Part shown: piece after piece, positions 14,455 to 27,075 of the stretch | Numbering within the stretch: position 1 is the stretch's first letter | Layout of the letters: the number at the start of each line of letters is the position of its first letter | Source of the DNA: Pezizomycotina sp. ARF18 | Taxonomy: Eukaryota > Ascomycota | Length of the DNA stretch: 64,000 nucleotides | Reading direction: 5' to 3' | Assembly (NCBI GenBank): GCA_002224055.1 | Contig: AZLU01000082.1 | Location: 79,141-143,140, forward strand | Notes under the pieces: model-generated | Databases searched by the model: none | What the model was told of the DNA's origin: nothing | What the model saw: only the letters and a program-made list of their open reading frames with translations | Position numbers and translations under genes: made by a program

Positions 14455-15863
14455 TCAACCATCCAATTCATCTTCATCGTCTTCCTCGTCACCCTCTTCA
14501 TCACCGTCCTCCTCCGCATCTTCATCGCTATCCTCGTCGCTGCTCTCGTTGATCCTCTGCGGCAGGTACCTGAAATCCAAGAACGTCGGGCTGTTCATGT
14601 TCTCGCTCTCGATCATGAACTGCATGCTGAGCACCCCGTCCGTGTCGTCCTCATGCTGACTTTCCCGCCATGCTCATCGCCTTGAATGCGTACTTGACGA
14701 GGTTGTACTTGTACCTGTTCTGGCAGGGACCTGGACGTGAACACCTCGAGGAGGCTCCTGTCGTTGGAAAACTCGACGCTCGAGCTTCCCCGTTGCGGAT
14801 GGCCGAGAGGACGAACCAGGGGCGCGCGACGTTGGCGGTGATGACGATGAAGTCCGTGTTAGGCGAGTCGAGCTCCTGGATCGCGTCGAGCAGCCACGAA
14901 GAGCGCATGATCACCTTCATCGCCATGGAGTCTCGGGCCAGCGGATTTCCTCGGCGGCGTCGGGTTGGTAGGTCGTCAGCTCGCAGGTCGTGATTATACC
15001 TCCTTCTTCGAGACTGTAGGTGGGGTAAGCGATATATTAGCCTAATAACGCTTTTCCAAGACACAAAAGAAAGGAAAATCAATGCATTGCTAGTTAAAAC
15101 AAGGGATACGTACATGACGCTCAGCGGTTCCCCTTCTCCGGGTACAGGAACCTGCAAGTTCCCTGAACCCTCAAAAATGCTGGTCGAATGCACCCGGGGC
15201 CGTCCCTGCCGAGGATCACGCTAGATCCGAAGGCGCTAGCTTCGCGTCCGCCGCCGCCCATTTGCTCTCCTTGGTCTCCGTAATACCAAAGATCTGCAAA
15301 CACTCCAGCAGCGCAGATAGCGAAATGCCGAACGACACGCTTGCTCTTCCTCGTCCACCGACGGCTGAATATCTTCTAGAGCTACGTCGGAAGCTTCGGT
15401 GGACCCGGGTTCCTTTTCAGGACGGGAGGGTAAAATTGTACGTCGTAAAGAGCGTTTTCTCGAGCGTTGCGTGGGCTATTAACGGCTCGTCGAAACTTGT
15501 ACAGTACGAAAAAAAAAAAAAAAAAAAAAAAAAACGACTGTTAGCAACTCGATTGAAAAACTAGAAGAAAAAAGGGGCCGCAGTTTATGTTATTGATATA
15601 TCTTTTGAGCTTCCTAATGATGGCTCTCGATTGCTCAGAGCAAAAAGCTTTGTTTGCGGCGGGTTACCTTGCATCGACCGTGAATCTTCAACTGAAACCC
15701 GCACGTGGTCTGCCAGGATTTGGACCTGGGCTATTGGCGCGAAAACCTATGCATCTTAATAGGGAGTATATGAGCGTGTCGACGAGGTTATTGCGCTGAA
15801 GTAAGGCTGCTTCGACGACGGCGTGTTTGTTGTAGAAGGTGATCTATGTCGAACAGCAGGCAT
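14455..15863 (-). CDS. rad1: Rad1 subunit of the 9-1-1 DNA-damage checkpoint clamp
   Basis: Rad1 forms a PCNA-like ring with Rad9 and Hus1 that is loaded at damaged DNA and activates ATR/Mec1 signalling; this is family knowledge. Seen in order: MPAVRHRSPSTTNTPSSKQ from an ATG at 15863, LLRCIGF, HVRVSVEDSRSMQ with a GTAACC donor, ATLEKTLFTTYNF and SVSFGISLSALLECLQIFGI. Then come EGEPLSVM, IMRSSWLLDAIQELDS, the SLLEVFT-like segment read across frames, and YKYNLVKYAFKAMSMA. The last exon gives LSMQFMIESENMNSPTFLDFRYLP. The protein ends in an unusually acidic tail of about 27 residues (SSDEDSDEDAEEDGDEE and onward), with stop at 14455-14457. Three or more introns and several one-base slips. Do not confuse it with budding-yeast RAD1, the XPF nuclease. 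Confidence 0.85.
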
Positions 15864-16439
15864 CTTTTGTCTCTCCCAGTTGGGATGATTGTAATTTGGT
15901 GGCCGTTGCTTTCTCGAATCGCCACCAGGTAAACGGAACGGAAGCCGAGTGCGCTAATAATTTTTCTTTGGTTGTGGTGGTAGGGCTCCGAGTTTTGGGG
16001 GAGCTCTGTGGGGTGGATAAACTTTTGTGCGGGGGGGGTTTGAGAGCCCGCCCGACCTTCAGAAACCAGCACCAAAGCACAAATCTATACAAATCCAATA
16101 TTTATATTGCCTAAACTACATCATCTAGCGCCTACATATATTACAAGGAACACTTGTTATCACTCAGACGACATGATATTGCATTTTCAAACACAAGCGA
16201 ACCCAGTGAATGTTACCGCTACAATTGGGAGCTTGATGGATAGCAGCAGGCAAAAAAACTACCATTCCACTTTGGTATCTAACTTCGCTATTAAGTAGTA
16301 TTTGTCCTTTTTATCTAACAGAAAAATACGAGGACTTTAGTTTACACAGGACTGCTAAATATCAAAAAAAAAAAAAAAAAAAAAAGGTCGCAAAAACCAT
16401 TCCGAATCGCTTTAGATCGATATATCTTGCTGATCTCCA

Positions 16440-16938
16440 TTACTTTTGCAGCGTAATCGCCGCTCAGCGAATAGGAGCAAGGATAAAGAATAGCCTAGAA
16501 GTAGAATAGCTAAGGGTAGACTCCAAACGTGCCTGTAGAGTTGTTAGTATCCGTGTACTTCATTTCCCCGTTGGGAGGTGATATGGCGCGCAAGGACTTA
16601 CATAGAGCAAATATGGCTCCGAACCTATGTATATCGTCGACGTTGCTGTTAGCTGTAGAAATTGAGAGCTTTAGGTTTGTTGGTCAAGAAGAAACATACC
16701 CAAATGCTAAAGAAGCTGGAATCGCGATCAAAGGTCCAGGGCTAACGATTTGTCTATTGAAAAAAAAAAAATATATATTCTTGATCAGTGCTGGCAAAGA
16801 AATTGATTTCTCCATATATATGCATAGGATGTAGTAGGGCGCCGATTAAAACATACTCATCGAGAACAGACTCGTTAAACTTAAAGCCACGATACTAATA
16901 TGAAGCTATTATAGGCTGTAATCCATTAGCCCCCCCCC

Positions 16939-16973
<35 letters not shown>

Positions 16974-17142
16974 TCTGTTAGCTAGGATAAAGAAGAATTC
17001 GGCAGCAGTAGATGTTGTGAAATGGTGAGCTGACCTGTGTGCCTTTCGAGAATACTGGGCGAAACGGTGCAGACGCAGCAGCATTCCAGCGCTCCAGGAG
17101 GTCCGCAGCAGAAACCGACTGCGGCGATGACATTCTTACTCG
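16440..17142 (-). CDS. Possible small multi-exon gene, unidentified
   Basis: On the minus strand an ATG near 17142 opens MSSPQSVSAADLLERWNAAA and continues to FSKGTQ before a possible GT donor, in sequence richer in GC than its surroundings. Downstream there are three further short open pieces bounded by plausible splice sites: VSPGPLIAIPASLAFG before GTATGT near 16700, NSNVDDIHRFGAIFAL before GTAAGT near 16600, and ARLESTLSYS after CTACAG near 16530. I do not recognise a family. The N-terminal piece looks like real coding sequence; the joining of the others is conjecture. It would sit between Rad1 and GCN5, transcribed away from GCN5. Confidence 0.28.
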
Positions 17143-17478
17143 ATTTCGATATTGAGGTTGGGGAGAGGGGGATGAGGATGAGCGCGATAAATTGGTATCG
17201 ATACGGGTAGGTAGCAGCGAAAGGATGAATCGATGAGTAAATAGTTGGCTGGTTTGAGGGTTACTGCGATTGAGTGTTAGGTTAAAGTAAAAAGTAGAAA
17301 AGTCTCGGCAAAATAAAGATAAAAATAAACTTTTTATTATAAATTAATTAAAGTCAATAATATTATAATAATAATAAAATCTTTCTGCGGTTTTTCTAAC
17401 AGCAAATTACCGTATTAGGAAATACAGCTACCTTTTAGGAAAAGAGCGGTCCAGTTCCCTTTTTTTGCTTTTTCCAAT

Positions 17479-17481
17479 ATA

Positions 17482-17512
<31 letters not shown>

Positions 17513-17515
17513 TCT
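17479..17515. repeat. (TC)n dinucleotide microsatellite
   Basis: About a dozen CT units with one interruption, followed by a TTC-rich stretch. It lies about 660 bases upstream of the GCN5 start in the shared promoter region. Confidence 0.85.
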
Positions 17516-18172
17516 TCTTTCAGGTCAACCTCGAAGTATATAAAAAAAAAAAAAAAAAAAAGTTTCCCCCCCCCATCCACTCTCTCACCAACCAAACAAA
17601 GCTCCCTTATCACCAACGCCATTACAGTCACCTCCGTCACTTTAAATCTAGATCCTTTCACTGTAAACATCATTCAACGGATACAAAATAAACAGCATCA
17701 CAAAATTGACTCGTTCCCACCTCCGCCAACGCCCCGAAAATAAACACAACATATAACAAACGCACCGCCACGCAAAATAACGGAATCCGAACACCGACAG
17801 TAGGACGTCCCTTGTGCTCTGTATTTCAAGGACTTAGGCGGTTTTTATTTTTTTTTTTTTTTATTTTTATTTTTTTTTTTTTTTAAAGCATTTGGTGGAA
17901 GATGGGATCCTCACAGCTGAGGAGGATGGTGAGTGACGCGACTTTTTGTTATTTTGTTCAGAAACCCCGGACCTACAAAAAAAAATAAATAAAAATATTA
18001 TGTCGTCGTGCCGACACAGGGTTAGGAGCCCAAATGAGAGTGGAAAGCAAAGAGAAGAACGGGCTAAAACGGATGAAAATCGCCATTTTTGGACTTTTCT
18101 TTCCCAACATTGGGCGCCTTTTACTTACTTGAGCCTACTCTACTATAAAGTATCTCAAATAAATGGTATGAA

Positions 18173-19701
<1,529 letters not shown>

Positions 19702-19789
19702 ATTATTGTCCTATCACGGCGGAGTGAGCACTGCTGTTCAAATTAATCTTTTCCATTTATCACTTCTAATATTTTCCTACCGTGAATTC

Positions 19790-21212
19790 ATGTACAGTTG
19801 GCGTTTCCGTTTACGTTCTTTGGTTTTAACATCCTTATCTTGACGGTTTCTGGGCTGGATGGGTTTAACGTTGTCAGAAAGGTTCTTTTTTTTTGTTTCT
19901 TCCACTCTTACAGTTAACTTTCATAGTGTTGTCATAGCTACGAATTCCGATATTGTACATGAGAGTCGTGAGATTCAGAAATGGTTGCTCACGATCAAGA
20001 CACGTTTGATACGACCAAATTTTGGGGGACTATAGAGAGTCCTGATGGGGTTGCGTCTCGTTTAACGCTTCAACCAACTCATATGACATATAGTACATAT
20101 GTTTCTAGTTTGATATGATACTAATTTTAGACCACGTCTATGTTTATAATCAGTATCTAGTCAATTGATTTATAGAAAATACGGGCAGCGTTGTTTTATT
20201 TCGTTTGCTTATTCTTTTTTTTTACTTTTATTTTCTTTTATTTTTTATATTTTTATATATTTATTATGTGTGTGCATATCACGGTTGGGCGTGACTCAGA
20301 ATTATTACCAATAGAACAGACAGCCTTAACGGCGTTGACGTAACACTGGCTGCAGCATATATGCTGGAGACTAGTACGTTGTTATACTTTGAAAGCCTCT
20401 CAATGTTTTTTTGGATGAATCACGGATCTGGTCTTCAAATATATATTCAGTACATCTATCAAACGTTGTCATGTCCGATACCAGCAAGATCTAAAAGATT
20501 GATACAGCATGCCTTCCTCCGATATACTCTAATTCTCAAAATGTTCATCTACCTAGCCCACGGCGGACGCCAGGCCTACGGTACGTTGTAATTAGAGTAG
20601 ATCGGTATATGTTTCCTGCCTAAGGCGACGTCAACGTCCTAACATGATTCCAAAAAAAACAAAAAGTGGCTTTCAACAGTTCATATATTGCCATCGAAGT
20701 AGATTTTTGTCCTGTCGTCAACAAGCATGCGAACAAGATCTTCCTTCTATGTACGGTTTCAAAGTCTCTTCAAGAAGCATTCGCATGCGTGGGGTAAGTT
20801 CTCAACCACCATATAACTTCGAAAAAAAAAAGTGCAACCATGAACTTATATATTTTTCTTCTCGAGCTTCGTTTGATGTTTTAGGGCTCGTGCTCATCGA
20901 CCCTTGGGCACGTCCTAGCCGGTCCCGTGTGGGAAGAACCCAAAAGTGCTCTGTGCTCGATCGATATGACGACGTGATCAGGGAAAATTCGACTTAGACG
21001 TCGTGGGTCTTACCCCAGTGAGATTTCTACCTTATCGAATATCCCTTGTTTACCTTTTTTTTTTTTTTTTTTTTTTGATTATACTACCCTGATATATCCT
21101 TATTTCGTAAGTTTATGATTTGTGAATGCTCTTTAAAGTTTTAACAAATATTACTATATAAAAAAAGCCGATTCAAGTCTCGGTGGACGGACTGGATTTG
21201 AAAAGCCTGTAG
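19790..21212 (+). CDS. Nitrilase-family amidohydrolase (CN hydrolase fold)
   Basis: Nitrilases convert nitriles to carboxylic acids and ammonia with a Glu-Lys-Cys triad. Seen: LAFPFTFFG near 19800, where the catalytic Glu is expected after AFP; SPDG followed by LTLQPTHM near 20040-20090, matching the family segment around the catalytic Lys; a Cys-Trp pair at 20362-20367 before LLY, matching CWEN with the catalytic Cys; LAPTADAR read across one slip near 20555; HIAIEG near 20685; VLAGPVWEEPK and GKFDLDVVG at 20905-21000; and KPIQVSVDGLDLKSL with stop at 21210-21212 after a poly-T-containing intron. The start is not resolved and the whole reading needs several slips and introns. It resembles fungal arylacetonitrilase-type enzymes; the substrate cannot be told. 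Confidence 0.66.
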
Positions 21213-22619
21213 AGTCTCAACAGTCCTCAAGAGTCGAACATAGTGGAGAGTATCAAGCGACGGCTAGTAAGAACTAAAGATCTGGGAGAAAATCTTTTTA
21301 TATCTCTTGTATATTGATTATTGTATAACGAGCAGAAAGGGTATCTTATCTCGCTATGGCTCCACGATCATAGGTAAGTATTTACTTACTATGCTATATA
21401 CATGTAGGAAAGAATATATAACAATTATCGTGTGCCGAACCTGCAAGTAGCGTTTAGCATTTTCTATCAATTGAACGCCTTATTTATGAAATTCATTTCA
21501 AAATATAGGAATCTATTGATCTTCTAGCCTACTGCGTATTATATATATATACTTGAAACAAGACAGATACATATCTACAAGAACGTATATGAAAAAAAAA
21601 AAAAAAAGAGCATATGTATACAATACTTTATTAGAGAGCCAATCTTTGAGCCTCTCGATAGAGAGCTAAGTCTGTTTTGAACATGTTAATCTGGATCAAA
21701 AAGATCAAGAAATGTTTCAACTTTTATTTTTCAAGGAATATGTTTCTTTACTTTTGAATGATTCGCCCGAGCGACGGTAATCTAAACCAATTCTCGGGGT
21801 TATCATATCACAGGCTATTTTTGCCTGATATATCTTCTCTTTGAGGCTGTCCTCATTAGCGCGACAGATATTTCTGGAACCTAATTTTCATAGTTTTTTT
21901 GTAATAGGGCGAAAAAAAAAGCGTATTTCAGAATACAAAACCTGTCAATCATCAAGGGAGCCAGGCATAATAACTTGGTATATAGAAGAAAATTGAGTAA
22001 AATTATAACTAAATTTAGTTGTAGGTACCGAGATACGATCGTAGGGATTTGTTGGGAACCAAAAGGAAATGCATTGCAAAAACGTATGCATAAATCGAAG
22101 GCTGTTGCGGGGAAAGGGACTATGAAATCAAAGCGGGAGAAAAAAGGAAAAAAAAAAAAAAAAGACGCCAGGTTTGAACAGAACTCTTTTCAAAGAAATG
22201 GAAGGGAAGAAAATGGTAGAAAATAAGTTGGAGAGAAGAGAGGAGCATTCGTTTTTTTTGATATCCTGTGATTCCATATTAACGAGGAGAGAAATGCAGC
22301 AAATACCAAAACTATGAAACCAACATGAAAGGCAAAAAGTAGACAATGAATTTGTCGCCGGCTCCGCTGACTCTGATAGTAACGATAAGGATATATATCA
22401 ATAAAATAAACATACGCTTAAAGCTCCAATGTTTCACGACCGAAAATTGGATCGCAGGAATTTAAGGGTGAAAGAACTGCCAGATAACGCCCAGTTGAAG
22501 ATGGCATCAAGCAAATCTTGATCGCCATACCGGGGTGAACGAAATAATAGCATGGGAAAGTAAGATATATTCCGAATTCAAACCCCAAAAATAAATAAAA
22601 TATAAATAAATATAATCCA
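21213..22619. other. Convergent spacer between nitrilase and ELL
   Basis: AT-rich tail-to-tail spacer with A runs near 21595-21607 and 22150-22164. No gene seen. The Lys-rich frame at 21975-22226 is an A-tract product. Confidence 0.6.
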
Positions 22620-25600
22620 CGTCTTTCAAGCCATGGATGCGTTACGGCTTCATTGATTCGAGCTTTCTGTGTAGCGTAAGTACTTCGTTAATCTTTTCCT
22701 TCCGTGCATCGCGATGCGATGAAACTTCCTTGTACAGCTTGGCGTACATGGCGTATGCTCACGGAACTTCTGCGCGGAGATTGTTTTCGCTAAGCTGAGG
22801 CGCGCTAGAACGATTACTAATAGGCCTCTCGATTATTTCGCTGCGTCTAGACGAGTTGACGCTACAGATGAGCATCGACGCGATGTTGACGATGAATGGG
22901 GGGCTTTAGCTGGTTTCTTTCCTCCGTGGCTTTGACGTCATCGACGTCCTCAGCCTTCCTCTTGCGCGATATAGCGCATTTGTGGTCACTTTAGGTTCGA
23001 CAACCGGGCTTGGCGACTTTCTTCTTCGGATTCTCAATTCTTTCCGCATCCAACTTCCCTTGCGAAGAGGTCTGCTATCCGATGATGAGCGAGTTAAGAC
23101 CTTGGAGCCTTGGAGGCGATTTCTTCTTCACTTTCAAGCCGGAACACTCTTTTTGCAACCGTGCGGGAGGTGGAGAGTCGTCGCGTTCGTGCCGGGGATA
23201 AACCTTGGTTTGGAAGTTTGGGTTGCGCGGCCGAGGTTGACGAGCTAGTGTAAGCTGGTGCGGCGGAGTGGGCGTTGAATTTCGTCTGCGGTATGGACGG
23301 AAAGACAACGGCGAAGAGGAGGCTGAAGATACGATATGTCGCTCGTTATCGGAGGCTTGAGAGGAGGCGATGATCGAGCGTGATGGTTCCGCGGGGAAGA
23401 GCTCGCACTTCGTCGTGAACGATGATCTGTTCCTGCTTTGGTCCTTCCTGCAGGTAGCGTCATTCTGGGCACGGCTTTGGGGAACCGTTTTTTGATACGG
23501 TCTTCTGTGGCGGTGCCTTCTGAGACAGCGTTTTTGTGCACAGGCGGTTGGGTCGTAGCTTTCGGCGTGGGTGCTTGAGACGGGGCTTGGAGAGGGCAGT
23601 TCGAAGGAGGGGAAGAGGAGATTTGCTCGGCGGTTTCACGGCGGGCTCGGTACATTCGGAATGCCTGGGGAGGTGGCCGCGGCGGAATGGTGGCGGTCGA
23701 TTGTGAAGCTTTTCCGGCTGTACAACTAGGTTTATGTCATCAGATCCGAGTCCGAGTCGATTATACTCCGGCGTCTTGAATCCTTTGCACACCCTTGCGA
23801 CCCGTAGGCTTCGCATCCTTCGCTGTCAGACCGTTTCTTTTCCTTCGGTGCTGCGGGGAACAGCCTTCGGCTTGGCCTTGGTTGCTGCCGGAGCTTTCTT
23901 TCCCCATCAGCATCTTCGTAAAAGCTTCCTTTTCTAACTTCTTAGACTTCGGCCCGGGTTGCGCGAGGTCGTTTTAGCGATGGTTCGGATGCTACGCGGG
24001 TGGAGGAGAAGGGTTCTTGCTTCTTGATACTTGCGAGGGACTGATGGGTGAGCTGTGCGTCGTTGAGGCAGCTAGGTGTAGGTTGTACGGGTTCGGTAAG
24101 GGTTTGCCCGATCTTCCGGCTTCCGAAGCATTTTCGTTCTGCGAGCATCTCTCGGTAGCGCAAGCGGTCAGCCTTAGTGGCATGGCTAATCGCGGTATCT
24201 CTGTCAGATGCAGAGTAGGGAATTCCACACGTCGAGGTCTTGTAGTTAACATCGGTCAGCTCCAGTGGTTTCCTGCTTTGGTCGATTGCCTATCTTGAGT
24301 AGTATCTCGGTGCATCTGAGGACAGCCGTATGGGTTTCATAGCTAGCGTTTCTCCGTATCAGACCGAGAGCGAGAAGATGTATGAAGAGGGAAATATAGC
24401 GGATCTTTCTTGAAGTTGTCCTTCTCGCGCAGACGTGGCACGCCAATGGCAGGAATCCAACGCCTGCAAGCTCGGTGAGTTCGGCGTGGAGTCTGTGAGG
24501 GCGGCGTTCCTTTGACCGGTGGACCGGCCTTACCTAGCTGCTGCGAGGCTACCTTTCTTCCGGAGAGTGCGGGAGGTAGCGCGCGAGGTCATCGACAAAA
24601 ACAGCACTTCATTTTATTTTGCGTGAGAAACTTATGGAAATCTCGCATAGAAAAATACTCACGAGCGGTGATCGATTCCTGCTTTGGTCGATTGCCTTCT
24701 TGAGTAGTATCTCGGTGCATCTGGGACAGCCGTATGGGTTTTCATAGCAAGCCGTTTCTCCGTATCAGAACGAGAGCGAGAAGATGTATGAGAGGGAAAT
24801 ATAGCGGATCTTTCTTGAAGTTGTCCTTCTTCGGCGCAGACGTGGCACCGCCAATGGCAGGAGATCCAACGCCTGCCAAGCTCGGTGAGTTCGGCGTGGA
24901 GTCTGTGAGGGCGGCGTTCTTGACCGGTGGAACCGGCCTTCCTAGCTGCTGCGAGGCCTCTTCTTCCGGAGAGTGCGGGAGGTAGCGCGCGAGGGTCATC
25001 GACAAAAAACAGCACTTCAATTTTATTTTGCGTGAGCAAACTTATGGAAATCTCCGCATAGAAAAATACCTCACGAGCGGTGATCGATCTACTACCTTCT
25101 TGACTTCTTATGCTGATCATGAGCTGCGATATGACTCTTGAGTGCCAGAAGGCTGGAATCGTCCTCTGCAGCATTCTTCTCCTCTACCTCTAATACTTCA
25201 AGCTTCTTCTGTACAACACCGGTGAATTTAAGTGGATTCGAAGCCGAAGAAAATTCGTAAAGTTCGTGATAAACTGTCTCGTCGGTAGAAAGAACTTCAA
25301 ATTGCGTTTGTGTTCCAAGCACGAGAGACTGCATAAACCAGGAAGAAAAACGAGAACGTTAACATCATTTCGCGGCATTCCTTTCTTTCCTCAATCTCCT
25401 TCCCCGCCTCATTTCTCTTATTTCCGAGTAGTTTCCATATTTTCCTTTCCAATTTTTACCCCTCTTTCAACGATCCAGGAAAAACATTTCGGTGTACCAC
25501 ACGTACCATCTTCTTTCCCGTCATTAGCCATAGCGGGCTCCCTTTTTACTCGCAACCAACTCTTCCAGTAGCTTTTCGTAAGATTTTCCGTACTGCAAAC

Positions 25601-25705
25601 GGTTTTCCACCATTTAAGACTGGCTTCCCTGCTGGCGGCCGCGAGGATGCATCGGAGGTTCGGTCGAGGCTCATGCCCGAGGATGGAAACGATTAATCTA
25701 GGCAT
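22620..25705 (-). CDS. ELL-type RNA polymerase II elongation factor
   Basis: ELL proteins suppress Pol II pausing, usually in a complex with an EAF partner. Seen in order on the minus strand: NGGKPFAV and SYEKLLEELVASKKG from a start near 25705. Then FEVLSTDETVYHELYEF, LKFTGVVQKKLEVLEVEE and LLALKSHIAAHDQHKK, an N-terminal ELL pattern. The winged-helix segment reads FPLIHLLALGPVSEKRLAMKT, then ILLKIGNRP, DLDVWNFPYSASDRDTAISH and ATKADRLR. A long basic, Pro/Ser-rich linker follows (about 23950-23000). Near 22640-22790 is FREHTPMYAKLYKEVSSHRD, then KINEVLTLHRKLESMK, matching the C-terminal occludin/ELL homology domain. The winged-helix exon appears twice in tandem, probably an assembly error. 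Slips are frequent and the stop is approximate. Confidence 0.68.
24270..25088. repeat. Tandem duplication of about 0.41 kb inside ELL
   Basis: The segment 24270-24675 is repeated directly at 24676-25088. Side by side, the copies differ by roughly twenty or more small differences, nearly all one-base insertions or deletions and most often in short homopolymers. Each copy carries the HLLAL winged-helix exon. The second copy is about seven bases longer. This is what two uncorrected noisy reads of one locus would look like, although a real recent duplication is possible. Confidence 0.92.
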
Positions 25706-26021
25706 TTTTTTCGTTTGTTCTAGTGTCGGTCGACTTTTGTGAGAAACGGCGTGAATCAAACGGCTACCCGCAATAATATCGAAAGCCCAAGGAAGTATAA
25801 TACTGTAGGGTCGAAATGAAGTAAATCGTGCTTTCGAAACACACTTTTGAATTTTCACTTTTTTTAAAATAATCAATGGACCTATCAACCCTAATTTTCC
25901 CTTTTGATTGATCTGAAATGTTGTTATTATCGTGCCTTCTTTTTACTTTTTCTTTTCTTCTTTTTGATGAATGATCGGTTTTAACGGTATTTTGTCTGTT
26001 AGTTTAAAGCCCAGGGAATTT

Positions 26022-26170
26022 CCAGGTTGCCTGCTAACGGTGGACGTGCAGACAGCAAAAAGGAGTCTCGGACTGCACCGCAGCACACTCCAAACGATCA
26101 ACAGCGCCCCGCTGGGGGACCTGCACTAAAGCGAAGAGCCCCCTACCCCGAGAAAGATATCAGGCAGTGG
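26022..26170 (+). CDS. Possible exon, unidentified
   Basis: After a plausible acceptor (TTTCCAG) a GC-richer stretch opens about 49 codons, beginning LPANGGRADSKKESRTAPQ and ending AYPEKD-like with a stop near 26168. Downstream, at about 26407-26455, another short open piece (AVVLRPASEEINPPW) is framed by TTACAG and GTGAGT. I do not recognise either piece. Base composition differs sharply from the surrounding desert, which is the main reason to report it. It could instead be 5' untranslated sequence of ELL's neighbourhood. Confidence 0.22.
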
Positions 26171-26479
26171 TGAATGCCAGCGTGAACGATGCCGGAGGAT
26201 CAGCGGCCCTAAAATAATTTTTTGGCAATAGAATTGAAGGTGAAAGGAAGAAAATGAGATTGAACGGCAGGTAAACAACGGTTTGCGAAGGCTACGACGT
26301 TAAATTTCTGTTGTAAAAATGACGGCGGCGAGGTTTTCGGCGGTTTCCCTAAATTCAAGCTTCTTGACTTTTTGATTATGATATGATGCAAGGTAAACAA
26401 AATTACAGGGCTGTTGTCTTGAGGCCTGCAAGCGAGGAAATAAATCCGCCGTGGTGAGTTTTTTGTTACTGATTTTCAA

Positions 26480-27075
26480 ATGGCCAACCCGATATCGTGA
26501 GGGATCTTGGATGGATAATTGAGGGAGGAATTTCGAGTGTTAGAAGAGAGAAGAACGAGAAAGAAAGGGGATCGACGGTAAGAAAGAAAAAGAGGTTCGG
26601 GGTAAATACGTATAGCAAGTAATAATATACTTGAAAATACCTAATCAAACAGGAAACGAAAGAAAAAGAAACGAGCGTTTGTAATAACAAAAAATAAAGA
26701 ACGAGGCGTTTAAAAAGCAAGGGAAAAAGGGAAAAAACAAAACAAGAGCGGGTAAATAAGGAGTATAGATAGAAAAAAGACAAACAATGTACACACTGTC
26801 GGTGACGATGATGAAAAAGGATATAAAAGAGAAATAGAGAAAGTTTAAACCAGAGGAAGGGAGAGAAAGGAAAAGGACGGGGAAGGGGAGAGGAAAGAGT
26901 GTGAGAGAGAGATAGATAGATGGTTTGTTGTAGCGAGTAGTCAGAGGGATGGAAGAGGAAAAAAAAAAAAAAAAAAAGGAAGGAAAGAGAAGCAGTAGTA
27001 TAGTAGTAGAGAGGGAGACAGAGAGAGAGAGAGAGGGAAAAAAACGTGGGCGTGCGTTGGGGGAAGGGAAATGTA
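26480..27075. repeat. Long polypurine-biased tract
   Basis: About 600 bases of the plus strand are strongly purine-rich, with GAGA, GAAA and AGAGAGAG segments (for example 27018-27036) and an A run at 26959-26977. Such tracts can form triplex-type structures and readily produce spurious Lys/Glu/Arg frames on one strand and Ser/Phe/Leu frames on the other. Confidence 0.7.

Larger units (their letters stand above)
15864..18172. other. Divergent spacer between Rad1 and GCN5
   Basis: Head-to-head promoter region of 2.3 kb. It holds A runs near 16363-16385, 16940-16969 and 17541-17561, a (TC)n tract at 17479-17515, and T-rich tracts at 17845-17885. A possible small gene lies inside (see 16440-17142). 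The rest shows nothing I can name. Confidence 0.6.

Noticed and set aside
15839-16114. 91-residue plus-strand frame upstream of Rad1
   Set aside because: Antisense to the Rad1 5' region, without a domain; its length follows from local composition.
22982-24298. Plus-strand frames of 60-93 residues in the ELL linker
   Set aside because: They are antisense shadows of the basic Pro/Ser-rich coding sequence of the minus-strand ELL gene.
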